Assembly (NCBI RefSeq): GCF_000209165.1
Contig: NC_009046.1
Coordinates: 930,001-994,000, forward strand
Direction of reading: 5' to 3'
Length of the DNA stretch: 64,000 nucleotides
DNA from: Scheffersomyces stipitis CBS 6054
Taxonomy: Eukaryota; Ascomycota; Pichiomycetes; Serinales; Debaryomycetaceae
Positions 20,156 to 29,928 of this stretch are shown piece after piece (position 1 is the stretch's first letter; every line of letters begins with the position of its first letter). The position numbers and the translations under genes were made by a program. A model generated the notes under the pieces. That model made no database searches. It was not told the origin of the DNA and saw only the letters and a list, made by a program, of their open reading frames with translations.

Positions 20156-21311
20156 ATCATGTCTGGATAGGAAGAGAATATGTCAAAGTTGTTGAGATGG
20201 AGGACGCGAAAAAAGAGCGGTAGATATTTGAATATCGAAACGAGCGGTAGATGCGTGTAGATTTCCAAGGGGAGTGGCTAGACTCAGCATCGAAATTTGG
20301 AGTGGATAGACAAGAAAAGAGTGCAACCAAAGCTTGTGGTATTTGTAATGGTTATATTAGTAGTGATGGTCTTGATTTCTATGGTAAGCCTTTCAGTGAT
20401 CCGTAGCACTGCTAACCTTAGAGATCTATATTTTCCTATTTGGTACTACGCGCTAGCAGTCCAGATACTGGCCCTTGACAGATGCCAGATGACATATGCC
20501 AGAGTCCAAGAGGTACGGTGGCTCTGGCCTAACAGGAGGAACATAGAGGAGAAGAGACCAATCACAGTTAACTGCAGCAAGAAAAAGTTCAAGTATAATT
20601 TGTGTACCCATTATTGTAGAAAAATGGATCTTTCACTGTGTACCCATTATTGTAAGGAAATGTACGGCAATACATGGAGAAATGTAAGACAGACAAGGAC
20701 CACTATTACCGATTCATATGGTATTTATATATCAACACGTAGAAGGGTGAGCTCAGTCGTTCAGCTTTACAGAGTGATGTCGTTTGGCCGTGTTTTATAG
20801 ATTTTGGTCTTTGAGGCACCCGCTTCTCCTTATATGATATTCAGTTTTGAAGGGAGAAAAGATAAGGGCGCGATTATTATTCTTTTAAGAAGATTACCCC
20901 AGAATACGATCACAATACAAGGTTATCAAAGCTAAGTTATCGAATCACTAATGTCTTCCTGTAAAAGCCAACCGCTCGAACATTCTACTCTTAAACCTTT
21001 CGTGGCGCTCCAGTAGCTTCATCCAGAGACACCTACACACAAACCATACCTGACAACTTCGCAGCGGCACAAGCCTGCCCAAAAACTCAGGGTTCGTTTC
21101 ACCTGTTAGCGAGGCTCACAAAAAATACATACGTGTAACTTGGTTGTTTATTGTTTTCTGACTATGACTTTTTCTTAGAGTTTAGGGATATCTAATTTCT
21201 TATTTGTAACCTTATTCTTATCATTTGCACTTTTTTCTTCTTGCACTTTGATTCATCGTTGGGCACCTCCTCTTCTTCTCCCTCCGTAGCCGACCACTAA
21301 TCACTCTCAGG
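20156..21311. other. Intergenic: divergent region between SWF1 and the 21312 gene
   Basis: 1.16 kb. An open frame at 20297-20800 starts without ATG and is hydrophobic only at its beginning, so I do not call it. An 18-base direct repeat, TGTGTACCCATTATTGTA, occurs at 20601-20618 and 20637-20654. The last 200 bases are pyrimidine-rich, as in a yeast leader before an ATG. No RNA gene was recognised. Confidence 0.5.
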
Positions 21312-22484
21312 ATGTCGAGCACCATCGCTCTTATTGATGAAGAAATGCAGACCATCAATGGGTTGCTTTCGTCGATTCCATTCACTGCCAAGTCAAACGA
21401 CACCTTGACATACTTTCTCAACGTGTACAAGCTCAACTACCGTGCCTTAATGAAGCTCAACGAGCAGTCGTTCAAGTTTCCAATCGAATCCAGCAAGGTG
21501 TTGAAGCTCTCCATCTCCCTTGGCAATTTGCTAAAGACCCTCCACAACGACGAGGAAAACTACTTGGAACAGAGCCAACTGCAACGCTCTTTCCTCACCA
21601 ATCTCCAGAATAGCAGCAGCAACAATGTTAACAACAATAACCATCATAGCAATAACAATATCAATACAAACTCCCACCGTTCACGCCAGGCCAGAACTCC
21701 TGTTATCAACTCGTCCAGAGAAGACTACAATCCCTTTAATGTGGCATCACCCGTTTCGCCCAAGCATATCATCAATTCTCCTATCTCGGCAATCTCAGGA
21801 GGTGTAGGCACTGCTGGCGGTGCTGGATCCACTGGCCCTGGAGTTCAGCCATTATACCAGATCAAATTTGTCAGTAACTTACTCAGTATCCTCAAGAACT
21901 TTGACATCGGTACCCCTACAAACGTCGTGAATTCTGGCAGCAGTCAGCACAGTGACCTCAACTCAGTTAACTTGAAGTTGCACGAAATGACAAGCAGCAA
22001 TTCTACATCGACGTTGACAAGTCACACAACTAATGGAACTGCCAGCAGCTCCAACGCTTCGCCCATCAAGTTGAACTCCAAGCAGTTGTTGATCGAGAAG
22101 TTGGAAATCAACATTAAATTAGATAATCTTTTCATTTACCGCGTCTTGTTGCAATTGCTTTTACAGATCCTTAGTACTTTACAGGGATTCATCGCAGTCG
22201 CAGCTGAAAATGCAAGCCACAGCAGCGGCATATTAGCCAGTCCGGCCAGCAGTGGCTCCAGCAACGACTATGCTGAGAATTCTTCCATATTCTCGTCCAA
22301 CTCATTGCGATCGAGCGAGTCGCGCAACTCGGCCATGACTATAGATGAATGCATAAGAACAGTGCAGCTGATTGTGGCCAGAGTGTCAACAGGTATAGTG
22401 GAACCGTTTATAAGACTCCTTATTGTTGAATTGGTGGAGAACAACGTGCTGCGTGATTTCAATAAACTTGTCAACAGTTTATGA
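21312..22484 (+). CDS. Uncharacterised Asn/Ser-rich protein
   Basis: A 390-residue protein I cannot assign. Residues 1-100 look helical and folded (IDEEMQTINGLLSSIPF, LKLSISLGNLLKTLHND). A low-complexity stretch rich in Asn, His, Ser and Gly follows (about 100-180). A second helical domain is Leu-rich (LFIYRVLLQLLLQILSTLQGF at about 275-295; FIRLLIVELVENNVLRDFNKL at the C-terminus), interrupted by Ser-rich loops. The Leu-rich parts look like amphipathic helices rather than membrane spans, and there is no signal peptide. It is probably a nuclear or cytosolic regulatory protein, but that is a guess from composition. The ATG at 21312 follows a long pyrimidine-rich leader. Confidence 0.72.
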   Translation: MSSTIALIDEEMQTINGLLSSIPFTAKSNDTLTYFLNVYKLNYRALMKLNEQSFKFPIESSKVLKLSISLGNLLKTLHNDEENYLEQSQLQRSFLTNLQNSSSNNVNNNNHHSNNNINTNSHRSRQARTPVINSSREDYNPFNVASPVSPKHIINSPISAISGGVGTAGGAGSTGPGVQPLYQIKFVSNLLSILKNFDIGTPTNVVNSGSSQHSDLNSVNLKLHEMTSSNSTSTLTSHTTNGTASSSNASPIKLNSKQLLIEKLEINIKLDNLFIYRVLLQLLLQILSTLQGFIAVAAENASHSSGILASPASSGSSNDYAENSSIFSSNSLRSSESRNSAMTIDECIRTVQLIVARVSTGIVEPFIRLLIVELVENNVLRDFNKLVNSL

Positions 22485-22622
22485 GAGTACCCCTGATCTT
22501 TACGTTCGCAAATAGCTGATGTATTGCCATTTATTCGTGTATTATATAACATTGAAAAACAGTATGAACAGGAAACCTATTTATCTCATCGTAACTTCGT
22601 AAACCAAACCAACCAGTGTTTA

Positions 22623-22904
22623 TCACACAAACCACCATTCGGCAACTCTTCTCCAAATCAAGTGACTGAACCGTCTACCTGCCACTTTACCAATAAGAGG
22701 AAATATGATGAAATTGATCAAGCCCTTGATCTGTTTTATGCTCTCTTCCCACTGTTCTTGAGCTGTGAGATCGTAGGAGTATTCGGAGTCATCGTCTTCA
22801 TACTCTTCTTCTGTCGAACTCATGTAGTCATCCTCCTCGGCCTGAGGATAGTTGATAATAGCGTGAAGGCGATCCAATTGCGACTGTGAATGTGGAAGAG
22901 ACAT
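22623..22904 (-). CDS. MIM2: Small mitochondrial outer-membrane import protein, Mim2-like
   Basis: A 93-residue protein when started at the ATG at 22904; the frame extends 22 codons upstream but only to a TTG. The first half is acidic (EEDDYMSSTEEEYEDDDSEY at 22-42). Next comes WEESIKQIKGLINFIIFPLI with a single membrane-compatible segment at about 59-76, then a basic end, GRRFSHLIWRRVAEWW. This acidic head, central span and RRF...W tail is the layout I associate with Mim2, which with Mim1 inserts alpha-helical proteins such as Tom20 and Tom70 into the outer membrane. Identification rests on layout and a remembered motif, not an alignment. It shares a 280-base divergent promoter with TRM1. 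Confidence 0.68.
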   Translation of the reverse strand: MSLPHSQSQLDRLHAIINYPQAEEDDYMSSTEEEYEDDDSEYSYDLTAQEQWEESIKQIKGLINFIIFPLIGKVAGRRFSHLIWRRVAEWWFV

Positions 22905-23184
22905 TTGAGAAACAGAATAATCTATAAGTACAGAGCCTAAATTATAAGTAATGGACAAAGCAACACTCAATTAAGGTACTTCGTTTATACAGATTCCTTC
23001 TCCTAACGTTTTACAATTGCAAACATGGAAAGAGAGCATTTCCACCTTCTATCGTCAGATTTGCCAACAAGCACTAACTTCAAAACGGTGTGCACCATAT
23101 ACAGGTATGAAAAAATAGTGATACAGAGATGCTTTTGGATGCAACAGTGAAAAATTTTGAGAAGTAAGCTTCCTCCAATAGTGC

Positions 23185-24933
23185 ATGCTTCGGAGACTTT
23201 GTACAAGATACGGGAAATTAGCCAGCAAGATGATCAACGTGGATGACTATGCCATAATCAAGGAAGGAAAGGCAGAAATCCTTACTCCCAAGGAGGACAA
23301 GGTCTTCTACAATCCAATCCAACAGTTCAACCGTGATTTATCAGTCATGGCCATCAACGCTTATGTTCAATTGAGAAATGAAAAGTTTGAAGCCAAGCAA
23401 TTGCAAAAGCTCGAAAAGCAGAAAAAGACAGAAGAGACCACCGAGACTACTAATGACGTCGGGGCTACAGCTGAAAATGAATTTGAGACACAGAAGGTTC
23501 AGACCAGCGATGAGATCAACTCCAGTAAAGAAGAACAGAACAGTAAACGTCGCAAGGTTGACCTCAGAGCTCCCAAGATCAACATACTTGAAGCCTTGAG
23601 TGCCACAGGATTGAGAGCCATCAGATATGGACATGAGATCGCACAGGTAAACAAGATAGTGGCCAACGATTTACTTGCTGAGGCAGTCAAGTCCATTGAC
23701 CGTAATATCGAATACAACAAGCTAAACCATGTTCTCCATTCAAACCAAGGAGATGCTATCAAATACATGAATAGTAGTGGCGAGAAGTTCCATGTGATCG
23801 ATTTAGATCCATACGGAACCGCTACCCCATTCCTCGACAGTGCTATACAAGCTATCGAAGAGGATGGCATGCTTTTGGTCACTTGTACCGATGCTGGAGT
23901 ATTGGCCGGAGCTGGATATCCAGAGAAGTGCTTTGCATTGTACGGAGGTAACAACTTTGGAAGCGCTTTCATCAATAGTGAGGCTAACCACGAAGCTGGT
24001 ATACGGCTTATTTTGCAAATGATAGCCTCAACCGCTGCCAAATATAAGAAATCCATCGAGCCTATGTTGTCGCTCTCTATTGATTTCTACTTCCGTTTAT
24101 TTATCAAGGTCAGAACTCGTCCCATTGAGGTCAAGCAGTTGAGTAGTCGTACCATGATTACGTACGGGTGCAACGGTTGTGGACATAAGGTGTTACAGCC
24201 CTTGGGAAGAGTCAAGGGAAACAAATTCCAATACCCTAAGCTTGAGACTGTCAGCAGCGAGTGTAGATACTGTAGTTCATATTACACAGTGGCAGGACCG
24301 ATGTTTTTGCCTCCATTGCATAACCATGAGTTTATCGACAGAATATTAAAGATCAATCTGGCCAGCGACAAAAACGTATACGGAACTACTGAGAGAATCA
24401 AGGGGATGTTGACGTTGGCCAAGAACGAACTCGATGCTCCTTTCTACTTCAACTTGAGCCTGTTGGCATCAATTTTCAAGTCCAATCCTATACCTATACA
24501 AGAGTTTGCTCGTGCCATCGGTAATGCTGGCTACAAGTTGTCACTCACACATGCCAAGAAGAATAGTGTCAAGACAGATGCTCCGTGGGAGACAGTTTTA
24601 GCGATCCAAAGAGCATGGTTAATCGATTCCAACAAGAAATATTTAGAGGAAAATAAAGACAAACCAGATTTAACTGATAAACAAAAGGACAAAGTCAATC
24701 ATCTTCAAGAAGATATTGCATACAATGGTAACTTAGGTGACCATTCTACAGGCCGTAAATTACTCGAATATTTTGCATCCGCTGGTTCCACCACTTCCAG
24801 TGATGAAATCAACTTCAAAGACGACAACGATCAGAGTGAACAACTTCACAAGTTGAGAAAGGTCAAGATGGTTCGCTACCAAGAAAACCCCACCAAGAAC
24901 TGGGGACCAAAGGCTCGTCCTTCGTCGAAGTAA
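23185..24933 (+). CDS. TRM1: tRNA (guanine26-N2,N2)-dimethyltransferase Trm1
   Basis: The 582-residue enzyme makes m2,2G at position 26 of many cytosolic and mitochondrial tRNAs using S-adenosylmethionine. Family blocks are present in order: EGKAEIL and FYNPIQQFNRDLSV near the start, ALSATGLRAIRYGHE (SAM site, about 135), DLDPYG (about 208), CTDAGVLAGAGYPEKC (about 235) and a zinc-binding segment with CNGCGHK and CRYC (about 330-365). SLTHAKKNSVKTDAPW lies near 455. Residues 1-15 (MLRRLCTRYGKLASK) form a basic amphipathic presequence, and a second Met follows at 16. This mirrors Saccharomyces Trm1, where two starts give mitochondrial and nuclear forms. A Lys-rich insert lies at about 70-125. 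Confidence 0.96.
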   Translation: MLRRLCTRYGKLASKMINVDDYAIIKEGKAEILTPKEDKVFYNPIQQFNRDLSVMAINAYVQLRNEKFEAKQLQKLEKQKKTEETTETTNDVGATAENEFETQKVQTSDEINSSKEEQNSKRRKVDLRAPKINILEALSATGLRAIRYGHEIAQVNKIVANDLLAEAVKSIDRNIEYNKLNHVLHSNQGDAIKYMNSSGEKFHVIDLDPYGTATPFLDSAIQAIEEDGMLLVTCTDAGVLAGAGYPEKCFALYGGNNFGSAFINSEANHEAGIRLILQMIASTAAKYKKSIEPMLSLSIDFYFRLFIKVRTRPIEVKQLSSRTMITYGCNGCGHKVLQPLGRVKGNKFQYPKLETVSSECRYCSSYYTVAGPMFLPPLHNHEFIDRILKINLASDKNVYGTTERIKGMLTLAKNELDAPFYFNLSLLASIFKSNPIPIQEFARAIGNAGYKLSLTHAKKNSVKTDAPWETVLAIQRAWLIDSNKKYLEENKDKPDLTDKQKDKVNHLQEDIAYNGNLGDHSTGRKLLEYFASAGSTTSSDEINFKDDNDQSEQLHKLRKVKMVRYQENPTKNWGPKARPSSK

Positions 24934-26334
24934 TTGTATTGTATAATTGGCACCGTACTTCTATAGCATTCAATACATTACTATAATAGTAAACAATCTT
25001 TCCGAATTGTAATCAAACTAGTAGGCTATTCAACCGATTCAGCCACTTTGACAATCAACCCTTGAATATGCAGCCCACGGCACCATAAACTCAAAGTGGA
25101 AAAAGGAAAACTTCCAGTGACGACGGAGATTATTTTCTTCACAAATCCATTAGCCGACTTAGAAAGCAGCGGAAAATTGGCTTAGCTCCCTCGATGTCAC
25201 TTTACTTGCAGCTGCACAAGTTCTCGGATCGTGGACAACGAAAACTACCACAACCGGAACTTCGTGACCTGCGAGAGCCGAAGAGATGAAATCGTGACAA
25301 GCGGTGAAGCTAAGTCTTGGGTGACTTCCTCGTTTCTCCAGCTGAACTTTTCGCAACAATTTAACGAAACTCCAAAAAGTTTCTTACTCCCAGTACAAAT
25401 ACACTGCTGGTGAGTTAAATATAATCTCGTATATACTATACAATAGTAAAAATCATGCAAGCCATTCGGCCAATGCCATGTTGTCGTAGGATTTACCCGT
25501 CTTCTTGCCGACTCCAATGGTACATTTTTGCCGCCGGCTACAGGTTGCAACTTTCAGATTTCACGCCTTTTCACATACCGGCTACAATTCAAAAAACGAC
25601 TCGTGCACAAACACAGCCTCCCATATATAAATGCAGCTGTTCTGAGTGACGACGACCCAAATCAGAACTCTTGCCGCAGCGCTGGAAACTTCAGCTTAGT
25701 CTTAACTATGACCCTCGCTAAAGGTGGATACGACGGAATAACTCTGTCAGGCAAGTAGTGCATTTACCATTAAACCCGCTGTTGACTCAAACTTCAAAGT
25801 TCCGGCGGCTCCTTGACTAATTTGATAGGTAGTGCCCGCACCAAGGCGACTCTTCAGGGACTGCATTGCGCCACAATGGGAGTTTTTCAAGGGAGGAAAG
25901 AACTGAAAAAAAAGTTTTTCTGGGAAAATCGGGGCATATTCCCGAGAAATACGGGAGATTTGCTAGAATTTTCTTCCATCTCCAAAGATGAAAGACATCG
26001 AGAGCTCGAAGCTCATGTGCTCAGCTCTACAATATTAAGACATTTAAGAAAAATGGATGTTGTATTTATGTAGCCTAGAAGACTACGCTATATAAATTAA
26101 TGTATGACAAACAATTAATTAAAAGTGGCAAGAAATAAAAAAATAGCTATTGGAATTAGTGTATGACTGTGTATGAACTGTGAATGTTGCTATATTAATC
26201 CATTATTAATAATAATAATCGGTCAAGAATTATATATTACAGCATGAGCTCCATCATCTTAGAAATAAAACAATTTCACTCAATATTAATGATGTGACTG
26301 ACTTGAGAATTTTTCAAAAGGCAATATGGCAAAC
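24934..26334. other. Intergenic: TRM1 3' flank and region downstream of the mini GPI gene
   Basis: 1.4 kb with no gene I would call. A strong TATATAAA on the plus strand at 25624 has no obvious gene behind it; the only ATG-started frame of note downstream is 25876-26073 (65 codons, charged; see findings). Short antisense frames around 25,159-25,550 are chance. No conserved RNA gene was recognised. Confidence 0.5.
25624..25631 (+). promoter_or_regulatory. Orphan TATA element (TATATAAA)
   Basis: A consensus TATA box on the plus strand in the gene-poor stretch after TRM1. The next recognised plus-strand gene, CCE1, is nearly 3 kb away, so if it is used it must drive an unannotated transcript or a very small gene. 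Confidence 0.3.
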
Positions 26335-26517
26335 TTAGAACAACAAAGCAACACCAGCAGCGGCAACAGCACCAACCAAACCAGCAGCACCAAGGTTGGC
26401 AGCACCAGAGTCTGTGGAGGTGGTACCGTTGGTACCGTTGGTAGCGTTAGCAGTAGCGTTAGCGGCAGAGACGGCAGTAGCAGCGGCTAAAGCGATGACG
26501 ACGGACTTGAATTGCAT
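26335..26517 (-). CDS. Very small secreted, N-glycosylated, probably GPI-anchored protein
   Basis: A 60-residue precursor. Residues 1-18 are a signal peptide (MQFKSVVIALAAATAVSA). Residues 19-38 are a Thr/Asn/Gly linker with four N-glycosylation sequons (N20AT, N24AT, N27GT, N30GT). The end (42-60) is a hydrophobic Ala/Gly/Val/Leu tail preceded by small residues, as in a GPI signal; G38 is a good candidate anchor site. The mature product would be only about 20 residues. Codons are strongly biased (GCT/GCC, ACC, GGT), as in highly expressed yeast genes, and a TATA box lies 106 bases upstream. I know no named orthologue. It resembles short cell-wall proteins of the Ccw12 type only in layout. 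Confidence 0.75.
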   Translation of the reverse strand: MQFKSVVIALAAATAVSAANATANATNGTNGTTSTDSGAANLGAAGLVGAVAAAGVALLF

Positions 26518-26622
26518 TTTAGATATATGTGTAAGTGAATAAGTCTGATTGGAGGTTATTGAAGAAAGAAAAGAGAAAAAAAACAGATAAAAGGATTGTG
26601 AAAATAGGCGGAAAGCCCTCCG

Positions 26623-26630
26623 TATTTATA
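26623..26630 (-). promoter_or_regulatory. TATA box (TATAAATA) of the mini GPI-protein gene
   Basis: On the minus strand, 106 bases before the ATG at 26517. An A-rich, G-poor leader lies between it and the ATG, as in strongly expressed yeast genes. Confidence 0.6.
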
Positions 26631-28300
26631 TTGGCAGATTATGAACCCGAAAGGAATTTTTTTGCCCTATCCCTAGAATTTTCTGTGTGCAAAAAATATT
26701 CACTCTCATAATAGGTGATTATTTTTAGCGTGTCATATGAGATGGCTGGCTGCCTTAGGTGGCTGTGTGAGTCAGACACGACATACCACCAGCATTAGGA
26801 ATAATATAACCCCAATGGGGAAAGAGGTAAGGCGCCCGCAAAAGAAATTCACCAACACATAGCGTGTATCTGCAGGTCCCTGGTTATGAGTAATGCACCT
26901 AGACACGAAAAGTCAAAAAAATTTGGCGATTAATATTCTTGCGTGTTCCTGCAGGTGCACTTTAAAAAATCCACGTTCCATGATGAGATGCCTACACGTG
27001 CCTATTAATATCCCTTTTCAGGCATAATTCTTATCTACACATTCCAGGTGATAGGGTTTATTACTCATAGATAGGATAGGAGTGGTTGAACAGTGAAGAT
27101 GGGACAGGCCTGCTAAGTTAGTTGACGCGACTGGGTTTCCTTTAGATTGTAAGGGATGTCCCTTCTTTGGCGTCTGTTTGCTAGGCGGCTGTTCCATTGA
27201 CGACCGCGTCGCCAGCTGCTCGTGTTTCGTGTGCCACGTATTGACACCACGACTCGGAATCTGCCGTCTACCGGCTACCGTAGTCGAGAACCCTGCTGCC
27301 ACCACAGAGCGTCTGTATTGCAGTACGGTGGGTCACATGACCACCCATGTTTCAATGGAGAATCTTTAGACACGCAAAACTTCCCTGAATTTCAGGGCGA
27401 AGCCCGTAGAGAGTGTGGCCCTCCGAAAACAATCTCACTTGCCGTTGGCTAATGCAACTCTTGGCTGTGTCTACGTAGAAGATCCATACCGCTGACGTGA
27501 GAAGACCTAATAATGGCAACCGTCCCAGGCTTGACATTCAGGTCTGATTCAGTCTGGCATTTTTCCTTTGGACAATGTAATGGCCACCTGACATTTCCAT
27601 GTCCATCTCATCGCTTTCCACCTAGCTTGCCATCGGCCACATTTTGATATGCTCATTTCCGCCAGCACAGTAATCTTGAGACCGATTACTCTTTTGGCAC
27701 CTCTGGGTCCCCTTGAAAAATTTTGTTACGACCTAGATGAAAGCCTTGCGGCTCAGGTGCCACCAACTTCAAAACCATTTTCTGTAGTGGGCCCGCCTTA
27801 GCAATCTCCTATTCTTTGGTTCCTATTTTTAGAATGGCTTTCGTATTGTGTTACTCGACCTTCTTCATTGTCTTCTCCTTCATCTAATTCTTCATTGCAT
27901 TTTTTCCTTCATTTTTTAATTTTTAATTTTTAATTTTCTTGAACTTGCTATATTTTTCATGCTAAATTGCTTATTTTGTGTCCTCTACTTTTTCCGTCCT
28001 TTATTTAGTCAGATTTCTATTCTGTAAAACTTTGTCCGCCACTTTTGTGCCGTTTGCCAACCCTTCGCCTGCACTACACGCTCTGAAAATTGGACTACAC
28101 TCGTGTGAATATTGCCTAATACCGTCAAATAGCTGCTCTCTACAAAGGAGCTGGTCCGCCTGCTGTGAGTCCCCACAACGCGTATCCCGCTACATACATT
28201 ACATGCGTACTCCTTACAGCTGTTTCGCTCGTTCACCTCTACCTCGACTGCTGGCTGCTCGAGTTAACCGCCCTTCTGTTAATTGTAATTGCCCCACGAG

Positions 28301-28308
28301 ATCACGTG
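28301..28308. promoter_or_regulatory. ATCACGTG element upstream of CCE1 (Cbf1-type)
   Basis: Exact RTCACRTG match 222 bases upstream of the CCE1 ATG. Assigned by motif and position only. Confidence 0.4.
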
Positions 28309-28529
28309 TTCCGTAGCAAAACGTTCTCCTATTAGATTAGGACCCTACTGCCAGTCTTAATTTTTCCCTTTTCGTCGAATGTTAGATTCGGATGCAATTT
28401 CTTAGCCACAAGGGAAATTGCAAATACTTTTCGCAGGTGCATTTTTCACATTCATTTCAGTTGCAAACATCTACTCTCTAACAGCGTGGACCAGCGAAGG
28501 GCTGCTCGAGTCAGGTAAGCTTCAATTCA

Positions 28530-29552
28530 ATGTACCATGACACCCTCCTAAAGTACAAGTCGACCTCTCTCAACCAACTCGCATTACTATGCGGACTCCC
28601 CACTAAAACCAATAAGAGAGCCAGAGTGGACTGTCTTGTGCAAGGCTTGAATATGGTCTCGAAGTTGCACCCAAAAAGTCCAACCATTCTATCCGTGGAT
28701 ATAGGGATCAAGAACTTCTCCTATTGCAAGGTCAAGTTGGCCGACCTTGCTGAGATCTCAGAGCCGTCCATTGTCGACAAATGGGCCAAGGTCAACCTCC
28801 ACGATACATACGGTTCTGATTACGTGCCCTTGTTAGACCTTGATACTCTCATAGACTCTAAACGGTACATCAACTATATCTGCAAACGGCTCGTTAGTGA
28901 CATAGTTGATACACCTGATATCGTTGTGATGGAAACTCAAAGAACGAGGTCCAACAACAATGCCATCACTCTTCCAAATGTTCTCTTGAACTACACTTTC
29001 GAGAACATTCTTTACGCCAATTTATATAACTCGCTTCCTAAGTGTGTGATCGTACCGATGACGTCCACCTCGATGATCAACTTCTGGATCAATAGGTTTG
29101 TCTCCAAGGAATCGTTGCGCAAGCACTCAAAATCCTCCAAAAAGATTAGGCTGCAGTTATTCTTCCATTGGCTTGGTCTGTCAGACGGACCATTCAAACT
29201 TCCTGCTGAAGTTCAAGACAAGAAGTCTCTCTTGAAATACTTGGATCTACAGAAGAGTGACAAAATTGATGATTTAGTTGATAGCTTGCTCTACAACTTA
29301 ACTATTAGAACGCAGGTGTCGAATCAGATCAACCTATTGCGTTGGATCGACAAGGATTTGAACGAATTCATCATCCGTAGGAATCTTAGCCAACTCAATC
29401 ATATATATCCGTTAATTCAGGATTTGGGCCTCCGATGGCACGAAGAGTTCGAGCTCTACATCGACTACTTTTTCAGAGCAAACAATACTTTGCCAAAGAT
29501 CATTGACGAGAATTCAATATGTGAATTTAAGAAACTATCTAAATTGCAATGA
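28530..29552 (+). CDS. CCE1: Mitochondrial Holliday-junction resolvase Cce1
   Basis: A 340-residue protein of the Cce1/Ydc2 family, which cleaves four-way junctions in mitochondrial DNA to allow segregation of nucleoids. A short N-terminal SAP-like helix pair (TSLNQLALLCGLPTKTNKRA, about 12-31) is followed by the RuvC/RNase H-like core. The first catalytic Asp is D57 in ILSVDIGIKNFSYCKV, Glu135 lies in VVMETQRTRSNN, and a paired Asp in KIDDLVDSLLYN comes near the end of the core. Saccharomyces Cce1 has 353 residues. No strong presequence is seen before the SAP region, but the N-terminus is basic and hydroxylated. It converges on the HAL3-family gene with a 376-base gap. Confidence 0.92.
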   Translation: MYHDTLLKYKSTSLNQLALLCGLPTKTNKRARVDCLVQGLNMVSKLHPKSPTILSVDIGIKNFSYCKVKLADLAEISEPSIVDKWAKVNLHDTYGSDYVPLLDLDTLIDSKRYINYICKRLVSDIVDTPDIVVMETQRTRSNNNAITLPNVLLNYTFENILYANLYNSLPKCVIVPMTSTSMINFWINRFVSKESLRKHSKSSKKIRLQLFFHWLGLSDGPFKLPAEVQDKKSLLKYLDLQKSDKIDDLVDSLLYNLTIRTQVSNQINLLRWIDKDLNEFIIRRNLSQLNHIYPLIQDLGLRWHEEFELYIDYFFRANNTLPKIIDENSICEFKKLSKLQ

Positions 29553-29928
29553 AGGAAAAGCCTTGGAGCCAAGTCTCTCCAACCAGTCATTGAATTTGGT
29601 AACCACATCACTTGCTCTCTTTCAAAGCCTTCTATATATGCATAATCAACTCATGTACCACCTGCATAGACTCTAATTTTGCAACTAGTTGCTCAAAAAT
29701 TAGTATGAGCTTAAGTCATAGGCAGTTGCAGGTCAACTGCCAGAATTAAGGCCCTATACCAAACCAAAGAGTTAGCTTACATCGTAGCTGGATATTTTAA
29801 CTACAGCACGTACGTTATGAAGAATGCTGTCTTACCTGGAGCAGCACTTACTCTTCTATTGAAAATTATAAATATAAATACCGATGATTTCAATTAATTA
29901 GGTTAATAGACTATAAGAGACGTTGAAT
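29553..29928. other. Intergenic: shared 3' flank of CCE1 and the HAL3-family gene
   Basis: 376 bases between two convergent stops. AT-rich, and it should hold both terminators. No gene, RNA or repeat was recognised. Confidence 0.6.

Larger units (their letters stand above)
26518..28529. other. Long divergent intergenic region between the mini GPI gene and CCE1
   Basis: 2.0 kb. The left part is the promoter of the mini GPI gene, with the TATA box and a CACGTG at 26995-27000. A GTCACATGAC site lies at 27332-27341. A run of TTTTTAA repeats spans about 27911-27937. The stretch 28,000-28,500 is GC-richer than usual and may be a long CCE1 leader, with ATCACGTG at 28301. Frames of 60-112 codons here lack ATG starts or family features. 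No structural RNA was recognised. Confidence 0.5.

Noticed and set aside
23121..23135. ACAGAGATG as a U6 snRNA box
   Set aside because: Only the hexamer-like core matches; the flanking U6 sequence is absent.
27541..27620. TGTAATGGC as a possible start of SRP RNA
   Set aside because: The rest of the SRP RNA core (helix 8 motifs, pol III terminator) is not found nearby.
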